NCBI GenBank assembly: GCA_965248915.1
Contig: OZ252216.1
Span: forward strand, 2,976,001-3,040,000
Length of the DNA stretch: 64,000 nucleotides
Origin: CBDFLA01 sp965248915
GTDB taxonomy: Bacteria; Pseudomonadota; Alphaproteobacteria; M2410
Reading direction: 5' to 3'
The notes under the pieces were generated by a model. It was not told the DNA's origin, did not search any database, and worked only from the letters and a program-made list of their open reading frames with translations. Positions 38,563-47,232 of this stretch are shown in pieces. Numbering within the stretch: position 1 is the first letter of the stretch; each line of letters starts with the position of its first letter. The position numbers were made by a program, and so were the translations under genes.

Positions 38563-38883
38563 ATGGCCAAGACCGAGACAGAACACGACTTCCGCGAAAG
38601 CCGGCGCATTCGCACCCTTAAGACTGGCTGCATCATCAATGCAGACCATACGTCGACCATTACATGCCGCATTCGAGATCTCACCAACAAAGGCGCACGT
38701 CTTGAGTTTAGCCACGCCTTCACCGAAGGGCATACCTTCACCAATCAAGATCGTTTGCTTCTACAAATTGGCGACCGCGATTTCATTCAAGCCCGCGTTG
38801 AGTGCGAAGTTCGCTGGCGCCGAGGCAACCAAATAGGCGTCCTCTTCGACGAAGAGCAGGATATTGCGCCGAGAGTGAGCTAG
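38563..38883 (+). CDS. Single-domain PilZ protein
   Basis: PilZ domain protein of 106 aa. The c-di-GMP-binding elements are RESRRIRT near the N-terminus (RxxxR) and RDLTNKGARLEF (D/NxSxxG with Thr for Ser). It probably binds c-di-GMP and acts as an adaptor in motility or envelope control; no partner is evident. A stand-alone PilZ domain of this size is common in alphaproteobacteria. Confidence 0.8.
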   Translation: MAKTETEHDFRESRRIRTLKTGCIINADHTSTITCRIRDLTNKGARLEFSHAFTEGHTFTNQDRLLLQIGDRDFIQARVECEVRWRRGNQIGVLFDEEQDIAPRVS

Positions 38884-39199
38884 CCCGCGCCCAAGAATTC
38901 ATCTCCGAACTTGAGCGATTGATCCGCCGATCTCCCCAACCCGAATTCATCAAAATATTCCTGCTCTACTCAGAGGAGTATGCTGAGCGTCGCGATGTAT
39001 TTCTGGATCGGTGGTATCTTCTGTTGCTATCAATAGAAAATGCGAATCTGCTGTTAGTCCAAAGCGCTCGGTGTATCCCGGTTCGGACATCACCTTCCGG
39101 CACCCGAAGCGAAGCAGATGATGCCGTTGCACCAACACTTTGAGCCATCCGCCGCTTCCATCAGTGGGCGGAATGCTTGGGCTGTCCATATCGCTCCCA
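38884..39199. other. Non-coding or decayed stretch
   Basis: No convincing gene. A plus-strand frame carries a short helix-like piece (ISELERLIRRSPQPEFIKIF) without a start of its own, and a minus-strand frame encodes 79 residues of no recognisable family. Lying between a PilZ gene and an SDR fragment, it is best read as degraded coding sequence. Confidence 0.4.
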
Positions 39200-39415
39200 C
39201 TACATCACCGTGTCTGTCCCACAACAACGTTCGACCGCGCTCCGATATGCGGTGCACCCAATCTCATTCGCAACGCGCTTAGCTAATCTTCCCAATTGTG
39301 TTGCACACACCTGAGGGCCAGTAGCAGCAAGACCTTTGGCCAGCATTTCACCAATCCCTCCGTCAGCACCAGTAACCAGCGCAAGCTTGCCTTGATAGCT
39401 TTCTAACTCCGTCAT
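39200..39415 (-). pseudogene. N-terminal fragment of an SDR gene
   Basis: The frame from 39415 encodes 71 residues beginning MTELESYQGKLALVTGADGG, with the SDR cofactor motif TGADGGIGEMLAKGLA, and then diverges and stops. The catalytic half (NNAG, Ser, YxxxK) is absent. It is a truncated remnant rather than a small functional protein. Confidence 0.6.
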
Positions 39416-39518
39416 CAAGAACTCATTGATCGATTGAACCTCCCGCCCACGCGAAGGCCCTTTTGAGCCAATCTAGCAGCAACCGCGGCCGCAACATCCG
39501 TTGCCTCTAACGCTCCCC

Positions 39519-39549
39519 TTGACTTGGGCAGTATATAACCCTATATGAT
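39519..39549 (+). promoter_or_regulatory. Putative sigma-70 promoter of the membrane/HTH module
   Basis: TTGACT (39519-39524) is followed by TATATG or TATGAT (39542-39549) at 17-19 bp, inside an unusually AT-rich palindromic stretch (GTATATAACCCTATAT). It lies 50-75 bp upstream of the first gene of the module and could also hold an operator for the encoded HTH protein. Confidence 0.5.
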
Positions 39550-39595
39550 ACCTTAAGGTTTCATTATGCTACGTAAATAACCCACTGGAGATCCC

Positions 39596-40084
39596 ATGTT
39601 TAGCGGAAACAACCTCTCCCCAGCCCAATTTGTCGATCGGTTTATGACCCGGACGGCACTGGGTATCTTTCTCGTGTCTTTGGCATACGGGGCTTCCGTA
39701 TTTGAACGGCTGCTAGAGGGTGAGACTGTCGCAATTCTGGACAAACTTGGCCTAGCTCTTGGCATTGGCGCCATCGTGATTGTCCTGCCTCAATTCATTT
39801 CACTGATCAAAAGGCGCAAGTCCTTGGAACTCGGAAGCGGCGAGCCGGAGGGGTTCGTGACCGACGTCTATAAGCGGGCCGCTGAGCGCGCTTTTGCGCT
39901 CACATTCGTTTTTCTCCTTTTCATGGACATCATGACCGGGCGCACCTTATCGGGCTTGTCGGCAGAGGTAGCCATCAAGATCGTTATCGCGGTCTCACTT
40001 GCCATTTTCAGCATCAGCTTCTACCTCTTCAACCGCGTTGATGATGAAGATTTGGATGAGTTCGAAGATGAGACCCGTCCATGA
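39596..40084 (+). CDS. Four-helix membrane protein encoded with an HTH regulator
   Basis: Integral membrane protein (162 aa) with four predicted helices (around residues 21-38, 50-70, 101-117 and 128-147) and a very acidic C-terminus (DDEDLDEFEDE). I do not recognise a family. GGAG lies five bases upstream of the ATG. The stop overlaps the start of the HTH gene (ATGA), a pairing typical of small membrane-protein/Xre modules found in many bacteria, where the regulator is short and the membrane protein may sense a signal. Confidence 0.7.
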   Translation: MFSGNNLSPAQFVDRFMTRTALGIFLVSLAYGASVFERLLEGETVAILDKLGLALGIGAIVIVLPQFISLIKRRKSLELGSGEPEGFVTDVYKRAAERAFALTFVFLLFMDIMTGRTLSGLSAEVAIKIVIAVSLAIFSISFYLFNRVDDEDLDEFEDETRP

Positions 40085-40320
40085 GCACCAAGCTAAGCAA
40101 CCGCATACGGGTCTTCCGCGCCGAACATCGCCTTAGCCAAAGTGATCTTGCCGACAAGATCGGTGTGACTCGTAAAACCATCTCAACCATCGAAGTTGGA
40201 CGTTTCGTGCCTTCAACCATCATTGCTCTGAAGATTGCCCGATACTTCAACACGCCGGTTGAAGACATATTCTCGCTTCAGGAGCCAGAGAACCAAAACA
40301 CATCTGAGACGTTATCCTGA
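40081..40320 (+). CDS. Short Xre-type HTH regulator
   Basis: DNA-binding protein of 79 aa that is essentially one Cro/CI helix-turn-helix: NRIRVFRAEHRLSQSDLADK, then IGVTRKTISTIEVGR and KIARYFNTPVEDIF. It belongs to the compact YozG-like group. It is translationally coupled to the preceding membrane protein by ATGA overlap, and a 58-residue membrane peptide follows 29 bp later. Autoregulation through the AT-rich palindrome near 39530 is plausible but not shown. Confidence 0.85.
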   Translation: MSTKLSNRIRVFRAEHRLSQSDLADKIGVTRKTISTIEVGRFVPSTIIALKIARYFNTPVEDIFSLQEPENQNTSETLS

Positions 40321-40349
40321 CCTATGAAAACAAACGAAAGGAAATCTAA

Positions 40350-40526
40350 ATGAGCCTCTCAAAACCAAAGACCGTCGTCATCGTCAATGCCGTCGTATGG
40401 GCCGCCATGATGCTCGCCACCTCTTATCTCTTGGCTGATACAGCGCCTGATCAAGTCCGAACCCTCATTCTTCTCTTCATCGCTGGCTGGCTCACGGTTC
40501 ACAGCGTCGCCACGAAGGCTCAGTAA
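40350..40526 (+). CDS. 58-residue two-helix membrane protein
   Basis: Small ORF that falls below a 60-residue cutoff. It begins MSLSKPKTVVIVNAVVWAAM, has two hydrophobic helices separated by ADTAPDQVR, and ends HSVATKAQ. AAAGGAAA lies six bases upstream of the ATG, and the spacing to the HTH gene (29 bp) supports a three-gene operon. No family recognised. Confidence 0.7.
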   Translation: MSLSKPKTVVIVNAVVWAAMMLATSYLLADTAPDQVRTLILLFIAGWLTVHSVATKAQ

Positions 40527-40708
40527 GTGGTGGCATCTCCATTATTCCTTGCATGAAATAGTCATTGTTCGAAACAGTACTCAATAGTAGGGTCATAAGC
40601 GTGTCGTACTGGCATCAATGGCAACCGTTTACTTGGCGACCGGGCCATAGATGGCCGTTCCACTAGACAGCCCGTCGATGCGATGCGACGTCTACAAGGA
40701 GTTGGTCC

Positions 40709-42832
40709 ATGGCATTTTCTCACACACCTTCAAGGGTCACAGCCTGGCTGATCGCAGCCACAATAGTATCAAGCCCCGCATTGGCCGATGAGAACGGCGT
40801 TCCAACGGCGGAAGGGTTCTCCTGCGCCGACAATGCCGTCTCGTCGATTATTACAGTCTGCAAAGCAGTCAAGGAATTCTTGCCGACCATAGAATGCCCA
40901 ACCCATAGCTCAACCTGCGTCAAGGCGAGCCAGGAAATATTTACCGGCGTCACCGGCGAACCGGCCAGCCCCACCAACATCAAGCCATGGAATGGCCAGG
41001 GCGGTGGTGGTGAACTATATCAATCGGTCGGCCTGTGTCTGCTGCGCGACCTTGCAGTCACGCCCATGAGGTCAAAGGCCGAAGCATCGCTCCCGATCGG
41101 AAACATTAGTGCCTCAGGGTTGGTCAATTACACTTCATTCGACAAGGTCAACAAAAAGTTCAGTGGTTATCATCGGCTGACCGCCCATGCGCCAGTGATC
41201 GGTGATGTTGAGATCATGACGCAGCCATTTTCAGCTCGCTCCGTCGCATCGAATTTGATTGGCCAAAACAAAAAAGTTGGGGAGTATTCGCTCTTTGGCG
41301 CCCAAGCGCTCGAGTTCGAGACCGAAGGCGGTATCGAAGACTTCGGCTTCGAGCTAGACGCGATCACAATCGTAACGCCTTACGGCGTCGTCTCACCAAA
41401 ACCGCATCTGTCCTTTGCAAGAACATCAGGCTGGAGCCTGTCACCCTATGGTGGCGCATCGAAAATGTTGCTCAATCCCGGCGCGCTGCAAATGACGGAT
41501 GTGTATGGTCGGCTCGCGGGCCAGGCGGTCGCCAGCTCGCTGGAAGTCACAGAGTTCAAAGCGGGCACCTATCCTGGTGCGAAATTCTGTCAAAATTTCG
41601 CTGCGAGTCCGGCCTGCCTCTGGCCGAAACCGACGGGTTGGGACAGTCAATTGCTTCTTGGTTCGCGCAATGTCGACCCAACAGCGCCGAGCTGGAACGC
41701 CCCACCCGGTGTCGAATTTCCGGCCCGCCCCGACGCCGACACTGCCGCAGCACGCGGCAATATTGAAAAAATGCCAGGCGCATTTGCAACCGCCGGCATC
41801 AAAGTCAATTACTCGCCGACGGATCTTATTCCAGCCGTGATTAGGAACAATGGCTTCATCTCAATCGACTTCAGTGTCTTCGCTGATCCAAACATCTCTG
41901 TCGGGTATGCAAGCCAGTTCAACTTCTGGAACGGTCGCGGTGCCGCATGGAACCCCCTTTTGACGCCACCACAACCGGCCAATGTCGCGCCCGTCGTCGC
42001 CACACCCGTCGATGTTGAGAGCCTCCACACCATGGGAATTTACGGCGGTTCAAGTGTGGCTGGGCGCTTTGCAATCGACGCCGGTGTTGATCTCACCCTC
42101 CATGTTCACATTTCCCTGCCCTGGCCGCTTGATGATATTGATTTCAATATCCTCAACGTTCATCCCCGAACCGCGCTGCTCGAGACGATCAGTGCCGACA
42201 ACGATCGTTCGCCGCAACAGGCCCTCGTCATCAGCGACTGGCAACATTTTGTCCGGACAGCGCAGATCTTCAAGGTATTTACGCCTTTCAACGGTGGCGC
42301 CACCGACGGTATCGCCTTTATCCAGAAATGTTTCGCCGATCCGCCACCTGCGAAAAAGGATCCGCCAAAGCCGAAATACACGCCGGGCGATCCGGAAGAT
42401 CTTGTCGAAACTCTCGACATGCCTTGCAACATCTGTGTCGGACATGCCGATTTCACCTATATCGATGTCAAATCCAAATCGCCTCTGTCCTTCGAACCCA
42501 AACAGATCAAGGGGCATGTCGAGAAGGTACCATTTGTCGACGACAGTTCACTTGCCCCGTCAGACCGTTGGACTTGCGGCGGCCCACTACCGGCCCCCAC
42601 AAATTTCGCCTTCGCCGGGCCGGATTTGAACCCCGCGAATGTGTCCACCAAGGAAGATGCAAAGAAATTCAACTTGGCCGCGGCCGAGATCGCCAAGAAC
42701 GGGTTTAAGAACGTCGGCTGCTATGATCAATGCCGCGTCAACAAGACCACCGGCAAGTTTGAACTAATCGCATCGGCCAAAACACTCTTTGCCCAGGGAG
42801 CGCTAAAGGACGTGCCGCACGGTTGCCACTAG
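40709..42832 (+). CDS. Large secreted protein of unknown function
   Basis: Exported protein (707 aa) with a signal peptide cleaved near SSPALADENG. The mature part is rich in Gly, Pro, Asn and aromatic residues with predicted beta structure, contains about fifteen cysteines (including CNICVG and the terminal GCYDQCR and PHGC), and has a proline/lysine linker (PPPAKKDPPKPKYTPGDPED) near residue 555. No catalytic motif or known domain recognised. AAGGAG precedes the ATG. It stands alone, with gaps of about 180 and 95 bp to its neighbours. Confidence 0.65.
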   Translation: MAFSHTPSRVTAWLIAATIVSSPALADENGVPTAEGFSCADNAVSSIITVCKAVKEFLPTIECPTHSSTCVKASQEIFTGVTGEPASPTNIKPWNGQGGGGELYQSVGLCLLRDLAVTPMRSKAEASLPIGNISASGLVNYTSFDKVNKKFSGYHRLTAHAPVIGDVEIMTQPFSARSVASNLIGQNKKVGEYSLFGAQALEFETEGGIEDFGFELDAITIVTPYGVVSPKPHLSFARTSGWSLSPYGGASKMLLNPGALQMTDVYGRLAGQAVASSLEVTEFKAGTYPGAKFCQNFAASPACLWPKPTGWDSQLLLGSRNVDPTAPSWNAPPGVEFPARPDADTAAARGNIEKMPGAFATAGIKVNYSPTDLIPAVIRNNGFISIDFSVFADPNISVGYASQFNFWNGRGAAWNPLLTPPQPANVAPVVATPVDVESLHTMGIYGGSSVAGRFAIDAGVDLTLHVHISLPWPLDDIDFNILNVHPRTALLETISADNDRSPQQALVISDWQHFVRTAQIFKVFTPFNGGATDGIAFIQKCFADPPPAKKDPPKPKYTPGDPEDLVETLDMPCNICVGHADFTYIDVKSKSPLSFEPKQIKGHVEKVPFVDDSSLAPSDRWTCGGPLPAPTNFAFAGPDLNPANVSTKEDAKKFNLAAAEIAKNGFKNVGCYDQCRVNKTTGKFELIASAKTLFAQGALKDVPHGCH

Positions 42833-42927
42833 ACCAAATGCTGACGACGCCGTGTCTGCACTATGTTATGCCCCGCGAGATACGGCGGACCCAACCAACG
42901 CTTCCCCCAGCCAGAGTTTAGCCTCTG

Positions 42928-43785
42928 TCAACGCTGAGGTAAGTCCGTCGTTTCGATGAGGTAGTAAAACTCTTTGTCGTAGAGACGGTGCACCAGCCAG
43001 GCTGGCAAACCGTAGGCCGCCCGCACAAAATACCGTTGTGAAGCATGGATCTTCCAACCCCTGAGCTTGGCTCTCGCCTCGCCCGGTTGGGAAATGTTGG
43101 CAGGCGGCTGATTGGCCACAACCATTTGACCTATTTCGCCTGCAAACCGCCCCATCATGCGGGTTGGCGCAAGGGCGTAGGCAATGTGGGTGGGTCCTGG
43201 GTAACCATCAACCGGGCTCTCTTGCAATTGTCTGATGGCGATCTCGGAAGCGAGGCCCATTTTCATGTGATCCGCATGGCCCGAAAATCCACTCTCCGGC
43301 CAAAAGGTTACCACCAGGTCGGTTTTGTGCTCAATCATCCGTAGACGGACGGCAGCGACCAGTTCATCGATCGGGGTGCTTATTAGGCCGCCGTCAGGAA
43401 AGTCGAGAACATCATGGGTCTCAACACCAAGCGCCCAAGTGTTCTTCAATGCCTCGGCTTTGCGCACAGATCCAAGGTCGCTTTGTCGGGCAACTTGGGG
43501 GCGTTGGGTTCCTGCCTCTCCTCTGGTCGTGGTTAGGGCTGCCGTATGGATGGCCTCGTCCTTGGCGGCTCTGATGAGGAACCCCGTGACCAACTGCTCA
43601 TCATCGGGGTGGGCAAAAACCCCGAGAACGCTGGTCGCGTCCACCGCGTGCGCGACCGACTTGACATGGCGCACGCTTGGCTCTTCGAACATCCAATTGA
43701 GTGCGGTAAGCGCGATCACTGCCAATAGAACAACGACGCCCACAAGCCCAGAAGCGACCTTGTGCCTTGCGAAATATTTCCCCAT
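42928..43785 (-). CDS. PIG-L/LmbE-type deacetylase
   Basis: Zinc-dependent N-acetylglucosaminyl deacetylase-fold protein (285 aa) anchored by an N-terminal membrane helix (ASGLVGVVVLLAVIALTAL). The metal site motifs are VFAHPDDEQL and, later, SGHADHMKM, with TTTRGEAGT between. Family members act on GlcNAc-linked lipids, mycothiol/bacillithiol precursors or antibiotics; the substrate here is unknown. GAGGCAAGG precedes the ATG at 43785. Confidence 0.85.
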   Translation of the reverse strand: MGKYFARHKVASGLVGVVVLLAVIALTALNWMFEEPSVRHVKSVAHAVDATSVLGVFAHPDDEQLVTGFLIRAAKDEAIHTAALTTTRGEAGTQRPQVARQSDLGSVRKAEALKNTWALGVETHDVLDFPDGGLISTPIDELVAAVRLRMIEHKTDLVVTFWPESGFSGHADHMKMGLASEIAIRQLQESPVDGYPGPTHIAYALAPTRMMGRFAGEIGQMVVANQPPANISQPGEARAKLRGWKIHASQRYFVRAAYGLPAWLVHRLYDKEFYYLIETTDLPQR

Positions 43786-43810
43786 GCGCCTTGCCTCTCT
43801 CAACTCGACC

Positions 43811-44160
43811 TCAAGCCGACTGCATCTTCTCCAGCATCGCCTTCATCTGCGCCTTTAAGGTCTGCGATCTCGCGCAGATATCACAAGAGTGGCATCTCGG
43901 GATCGCCTCTAAACGTATAGGTTTTGTGGTTAGTCTGAAAGGTCGCCATACCGTGCCCCCAAGGCAGCATGGGCAAGGGTCAATCGCGACCACCATCCTC
44001 TACAGCGCCTGCAAACAATGGGTTTGCGCTGGAGAGGCGAGCGGATTTGCCGAGGTCCTTCAACTCACGCTGTCGTGGGGTTTTGTGTAAAGGGACTGTG
44101 CATATCGCCCGCATCGCTTGCCCTCATTACGATTCTCGGTATAGTAGTAGTCGGCAACTT
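43811..44160. other. Gap with a remnant of a SnoaL-like gene
   Basis: About 380 bp without a complete gene. On the minus strand, 43811-43860 encodes AQMKAMLEKMQSA, nearly the same as the C-terminus of the SnoaL-like protein at 44563, so this is probably the decayed end of a duplicate copy. The rest contains a short cysteine-containing frame (CPCCLGG, CHSCDIC) of no recognised family. Confidence 0.5.
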
Positions 44161-44189
44161 TCCTAACCATGAAACGAGGACAAAGTCCT

Positions 44190-44546
44190 ATGAAACACTT
44201 TGAAATCACGTGGAAACCCCTTGCGCTTACAGTGTCACTCGCGGTGTTCTCGACCTTAGGCGCCTGTGGGACGTTAGATGGCTTTGGCGACCGGCAACAG
44301 GTCTCTCCCAAAGTGATGGAAGAGATCGCCAATACTTTCGAACAAGACCCCGGCGAGGCCGTCCCGTTTCACGACACCGGCACTTTGACCTTCTTTGCCA
44401 GCAAGCGCAGAACGATCAACACCTGCGGCCCGGCACGGCCCAATCCCGACGGCACCAAAACCACCATCTGCTGCAAATGGATTGTCGACGAAAACGGCAA
44501 GATAACGGGCACCTGCAAGAAGATCACAAAACTGAGGTTTCGCTAG
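44190..44546 (+). CDS. Small lipoprotein
   Basis: Predicted lipoprotein of 118 aa. The ATG at 44190, with GAGGAC upstream, yields a signal peptide with lipobox TLGAC. The mature part has paired cysteines (NTCGPARPNPDG, ICCKWIVDENG, GTCKKI). No family recognised. It is convergent with the SnoaL-like gene, 16 bp apart. Confidence 0.65.
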   Translation: MKHFEITWKPLALTVSLAVFSTLGACGTLDGFGDRQQVSPKVMEEIANTFEQDPGEAVPFHDTGTLTFFASKRRTINTCGPARPNPDGTKTTICCKWIVDENGKITGTCKKITKLRFR

Positions 44547-44562
44547 CCGCCGAGGGCCGCCA

Positions 44563-44997
44563 TCAGGCTGACTGGCCCGCTTGCATTTTCTCAAGCATGG
44601 CCTTCATCTGGGCGTGGATGGCGTTGACCGCCTGCAGCGGTCGGATCATGACCTTAAACTCGGTGATCTTGCCCGCATCGTTACAGGTGATCATGTCGAT
44701 ACCGTTGACATACTTACCGTCGATCTCGCTCTCGAACTCAAGCACCGCGTGGTGGCGATCGAGGATCTCTTTGGTGTAGCGAGTCTTCGCCACCGGCTTG
44801 CCGTCATCTGACTTCTTACTTCCGCCCAGCGTGTTGCCCGCCGCGCCCAGATAGAGCTTGGTGACCTCTTTGCCCTCTTGCGGCGTGAAGACGATCGGCG
44901 ACAAAAACACCACATCGTCATCTAAGAGCTCATCAAGCCCCCCTGGCAGCTCCCCCTTCAAATGGGCATGCCACTTTTTAATCACTTCTTCGATCAT
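44563..44997 (-). CDS. SnoaL-like / NTF2-fold protein
   Basis: Protein of 144 aa with the cone-shaped NTF2/SnoaL fold signature: an N-terminal helix pair (IKKWHAHLKGELPGGLDELL), DDVVFLSPIVF, and the sheet segments HHAVLEFESEIDGKYVNG and KITEFKVMIRPLQAV. Such proteins bind or isomerise small hydrophobic compounds; the role is not known. A decayed copy of its C-terminus lies at 43811. It is leftward and 86 bp upstream of its start is the YjbR gene stop. Confidence 0.82.
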   Translation of the reverse strand: MIEEVIKKWHAHLKGELPGGLDELLDDDVVFLSPIVFTPQEGKEVTKLYLGAAGNTLGGSKKSDDGKPVAKTRYTKEILDRHHAVLEFESEIDGKYVNGIDMITCNDAGKITEFKVMIRPLQAVNAIHAQMKAMLEKMQAGQSA

Positions 44998-45082
44998 GGT
45001 TTTCCTCTTTTTGTTTTTTGGCTACGGGATCACACTCTGGACGACCTATAGCAAGAAAATCGACCCAAATCGCGCCAATACT

Positions 45083-45445
45083 TCAGTCCTGATTAAGCCC
45101 CAACTCCTTCTGCCTTTTCTTGCTCAATCCCAATGAGACGATCCGGTGCGATTCGAGCAAATAGTCCTTGAGGTCTGCATCACTCAAGCCCGGTGCCTCG
45201 AAATGCTGGATCCATTTCATGCCCCGTGACGCAAGATAAGGCGCGGGCCTAAGACCCGGTTGATCCTGCAAGATCTCAAAACTCAAAGGGCTCACCTTAA
45301 ACGTCACCGCAGCCTCACCGTCATCCCAGCCGCCAATGGCAAAGACCTTGCCGCCCACTTTCCAAACATGGGACCCGCCCCACTGACAAACATATGTCGT
45401 CGCCGGGAGCCCTTCGCAAAAGGCGTTGTACTCGTCATAGGTCAT
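45083..45445 (-). CDS. MmcQ/YjbR-family protein
   Basis: Protein of 120 aa with the CyaY-like YjbR fold: TYDEYNAFCEGLPATTYVCQWG at the N-terminus, KVGGKVFAIGGW, VSPLSFEILQDQPGLRPAPYL and the C-terminal LLESHRIVSLGLSKKRQ. Members are annotated as DNA-binding, but this is weakly supported. The frame continues upstream by 29 codons without a ribosome site, so I use the ATG at 45445. Confidence 0.82.
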   Translation of the reverse strand: MTYDEYNAFCEGLPATTYVCQWGGSHVWKVGGKVFAIGGWDDGEAAVTFKVSPLSFEILQDQPGLRPAPYLASRGMKWIQHFEAPGLSDADLKDYLLESHRIVSLGLSKKRQKELGLNQD

Positions 45446-45572
45446 GGGGTGAGCGTACCATCTGAATGAACGCCGATTCATCCATGAAACGTGCGGGTGC
45501 ATTGCAAAAAAGGAATGCTGGGAAAACACCATCTCGACACAGGCTTGGCCACCCTCAATCCCAAATGGGCAC

Positions 45573-46244
45573 TCAGATTTTCGTTAAAGTTAGCGAAAAC
45601 AAAACCTGTCCGACCGTCAATTCTACAGACTGTTCCCCCCAATATTGCAATAATATTGGCGGGAAACTTGCGGAAGAAGGAGGCAACATCAGTGCGATTG
45701 GGCAAAATCCTTCGGAGACACAGTTCGGCAAGACATGAAAACTAGCCTGAATGTCCCCTGGTAGTTCCAACTCTTCAAACACAGAAAGGTGCGCCATCTG
45801 GCCAGCATACAAACGCAAGGGTTCGACTTCCAAGTCCCACTCTTTGGGCGGTCCAGGTTCACACATTGATGTAACGGCAGCACGCCGAGCAATCCTCAAA
45901 TTTATATGTGACGTGGCAACATTGCATTGATCGATTCCCTTTAACAAATTGCCTTGAAAACAAAGCCGCCTCAAGTCGTCACCGGTAACAAGTCCATCAG
46001 GAATAGTCTTACGGCCTAGATCCCAAACATAGTCATCCACGGTCCCACCAAATCGATTGGCGAGCTGCCTTGCAATATCGGAAGTAATCGCACGTTCTTC
46101 ACTGAGCATGTAACTCAATTGCGACTCAGAGATGCCGATGGCTCGAGCGATATCCTTTTGGCGGAGGTTTCCGGTTCGCAACAATTGCTTGATGCGGGTT
46201 GGACCCTTTGCGCCGACCGTCAATTCTCGAATTTCAGCACTCAT
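45573..46244 (-). CDS. Xre-type HTH protein with C-terminal sensor-like domain
   Basis: Protein of 223 aa. Residues 15-65 are a helix-turn-helix (RIKQLLRTGNLRQKDIARAI, GISESQLSYMLSEERAI), similar to phage Cro-type repressors; the remaining 150 residues are a beta-rich domain of no recognised family. The ATG at 46244 overlaps the TGA of the upstream membrane gene (ATGA), so the two are translationally coupled. Its codon use looks less GC-biased than neighbours, hinting at acquisition. Confidence 0.7.
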   Translation of the reverse strand: MSAEIRELTVGAKGPTRIKQLLRTGNLRQKDIARAIGISESQLSYMLSEERAITSDIARQLANRFGGTVDDYVWDLGRKTIPDGLVTGDDLRRLCFQGNLLKGIDQCNVATSHINLRIARRAAVTSMCEPGPPKEWDLEVEPLRLYAGQMAHLSVFEELELPGDIQASFHVLPNCVSEGFCPIALMLPPSSASFPPILLQYWGEQSVELTVGQVLFSLTLTKI

Positions 46245-46645
46245 AAGCCCAAAATCCATTTCATAGCGCCCGCAACGACCAGACCCGCGATAATTCCCTT
46301 CATAATGTCCGCCGAAAATACAACGACAAAAGGGCCTAGCGAAAAAGTACGGCGTTCAACTAATTTGCGGACGTAACCATTATTCGCGACAAAGAACTGA
46401 CGAGTTTCGATCGGCGACTCTGGATCAAATGCGCAAAGCAACGTCCCGTCTTCGATCCGAGGAAGATCACCATTTGATGATCTGTAGGCGGAACATCGAG
46501 CGCTCACTCCATGCCCATCATTACGGAAGACAGCCAGACGTCGCTTCGCACCGCCAGCGATTGAAAACCTTCTGGTTTCGCCGGAATTCAGTTTGATCTC
46601 AAATGGCCTATGCCCCCTGTTCAGGTCTTCTAACGGAGCCGACAT
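46241..46645 (-). CDS. Single-pass membrane protein coupled to an HTH gene
   Basis: Protein of 134 aa with a beta-rich N-terminal domain (HRPFEIKLNSGETRRFSIAG and following) and one C-terminal membrane helix (IMKGIIAGLVVAGAMKWILG), so the domain would face the cytoplasm or periplasm from a C-terminal anchor. I choose the ATG at 46645, preceded by AAGGGG; an ATG at 46705 is an alternative. No family recognised. With the HTH gene it forms a two-gene unit. Confidence 0.55.
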   Translation of the reverse strand: MSAPLEDLNRGHRPFEIKLNSGETRRFSIAGGAKRRLAVFRNDGHGVSARCSAYRSSNGDLPRIEDGTLLCAFDPESPIETRQFFVANNGYVRKLVERRTFSLGPFVVVFSADIMKGIIAGLVVAGAMKWILGL

Positions 46646-46771
46646 ACGCAGACACCCCTTTCGCTTCAACGAAACAACACCATTTACCCGAGGCAATATT
46701 GACATATTCTCGTTCAAATTGCGAGGAATTCACTAAAGAATCTCCAAGAAGGTTAATGTTGATCGAGGCTA

Positions 46772-46814
46772 TTCAATATATAGTTATAGCGATCATCTAG
46801 CTTCAATATATAGT
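46772..46814. promoter_or_regulatory. Direct repeat TTCAATATATAGT, 30 bp apart
   Basis: TTCAATATATAGT occurs at 46772-46784 and again, identically, at 46802-46814. The 30-bp offset is close to three helical turns. It lies just upstream of the leftward membrane/HTH operon in an AT-rich stretch, so it is a candidate operator for the encoded HTH protein. Confidence 0.45.
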
Positions 46815-47228
46815 ATTTACGCGGATTATTCACATGTGGGATAACCAACCCGAGTTTTCTCTGAGGTGCTTAGAACTCCTGATTTTCTTCCACTTGCGAC
46901 CCAAAAATTCACAGTATTTGACAATGCTTTTCATTGATTTCTTGAATTGGGCGAGCTCAAGTAACAACAAGAGTCCTGTGTCACGTCGGTTCGAATTTGG
47001 CCTTTGCGTTCGCGCGATTTCCTCACTCGATCTAGACTCGCAGCCAATGAGAATCGCGAGGTTCGAGCGAACAAATGATTTGCCGCAAATGGGTCACTTG
47101 AACATCGCAATCAAGTATAGAGAGGAATATCTGCGGCACGGCAAAGGCGCGGCCCACGCCTGAGGCTTGGCTACCGACGCGCCCAAACGCTGCAGTCGAA
47201 CCTCGAGTTCTCACTAGCACACTCTCAA
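46815..47228. other. AT-richer gap without a convincing gene
   Basis: About 400 bp between the HTH operon and the tRNA region. A 109-codon plus-strand frame (46834-47163) begins MWDNQPEFSLRCLELLIFFH but matches nothing I recognise and has no ribosome site. No integrase remnant was seen. Confidence 0.4.
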
Positions 47229-47232
47229 ATGC

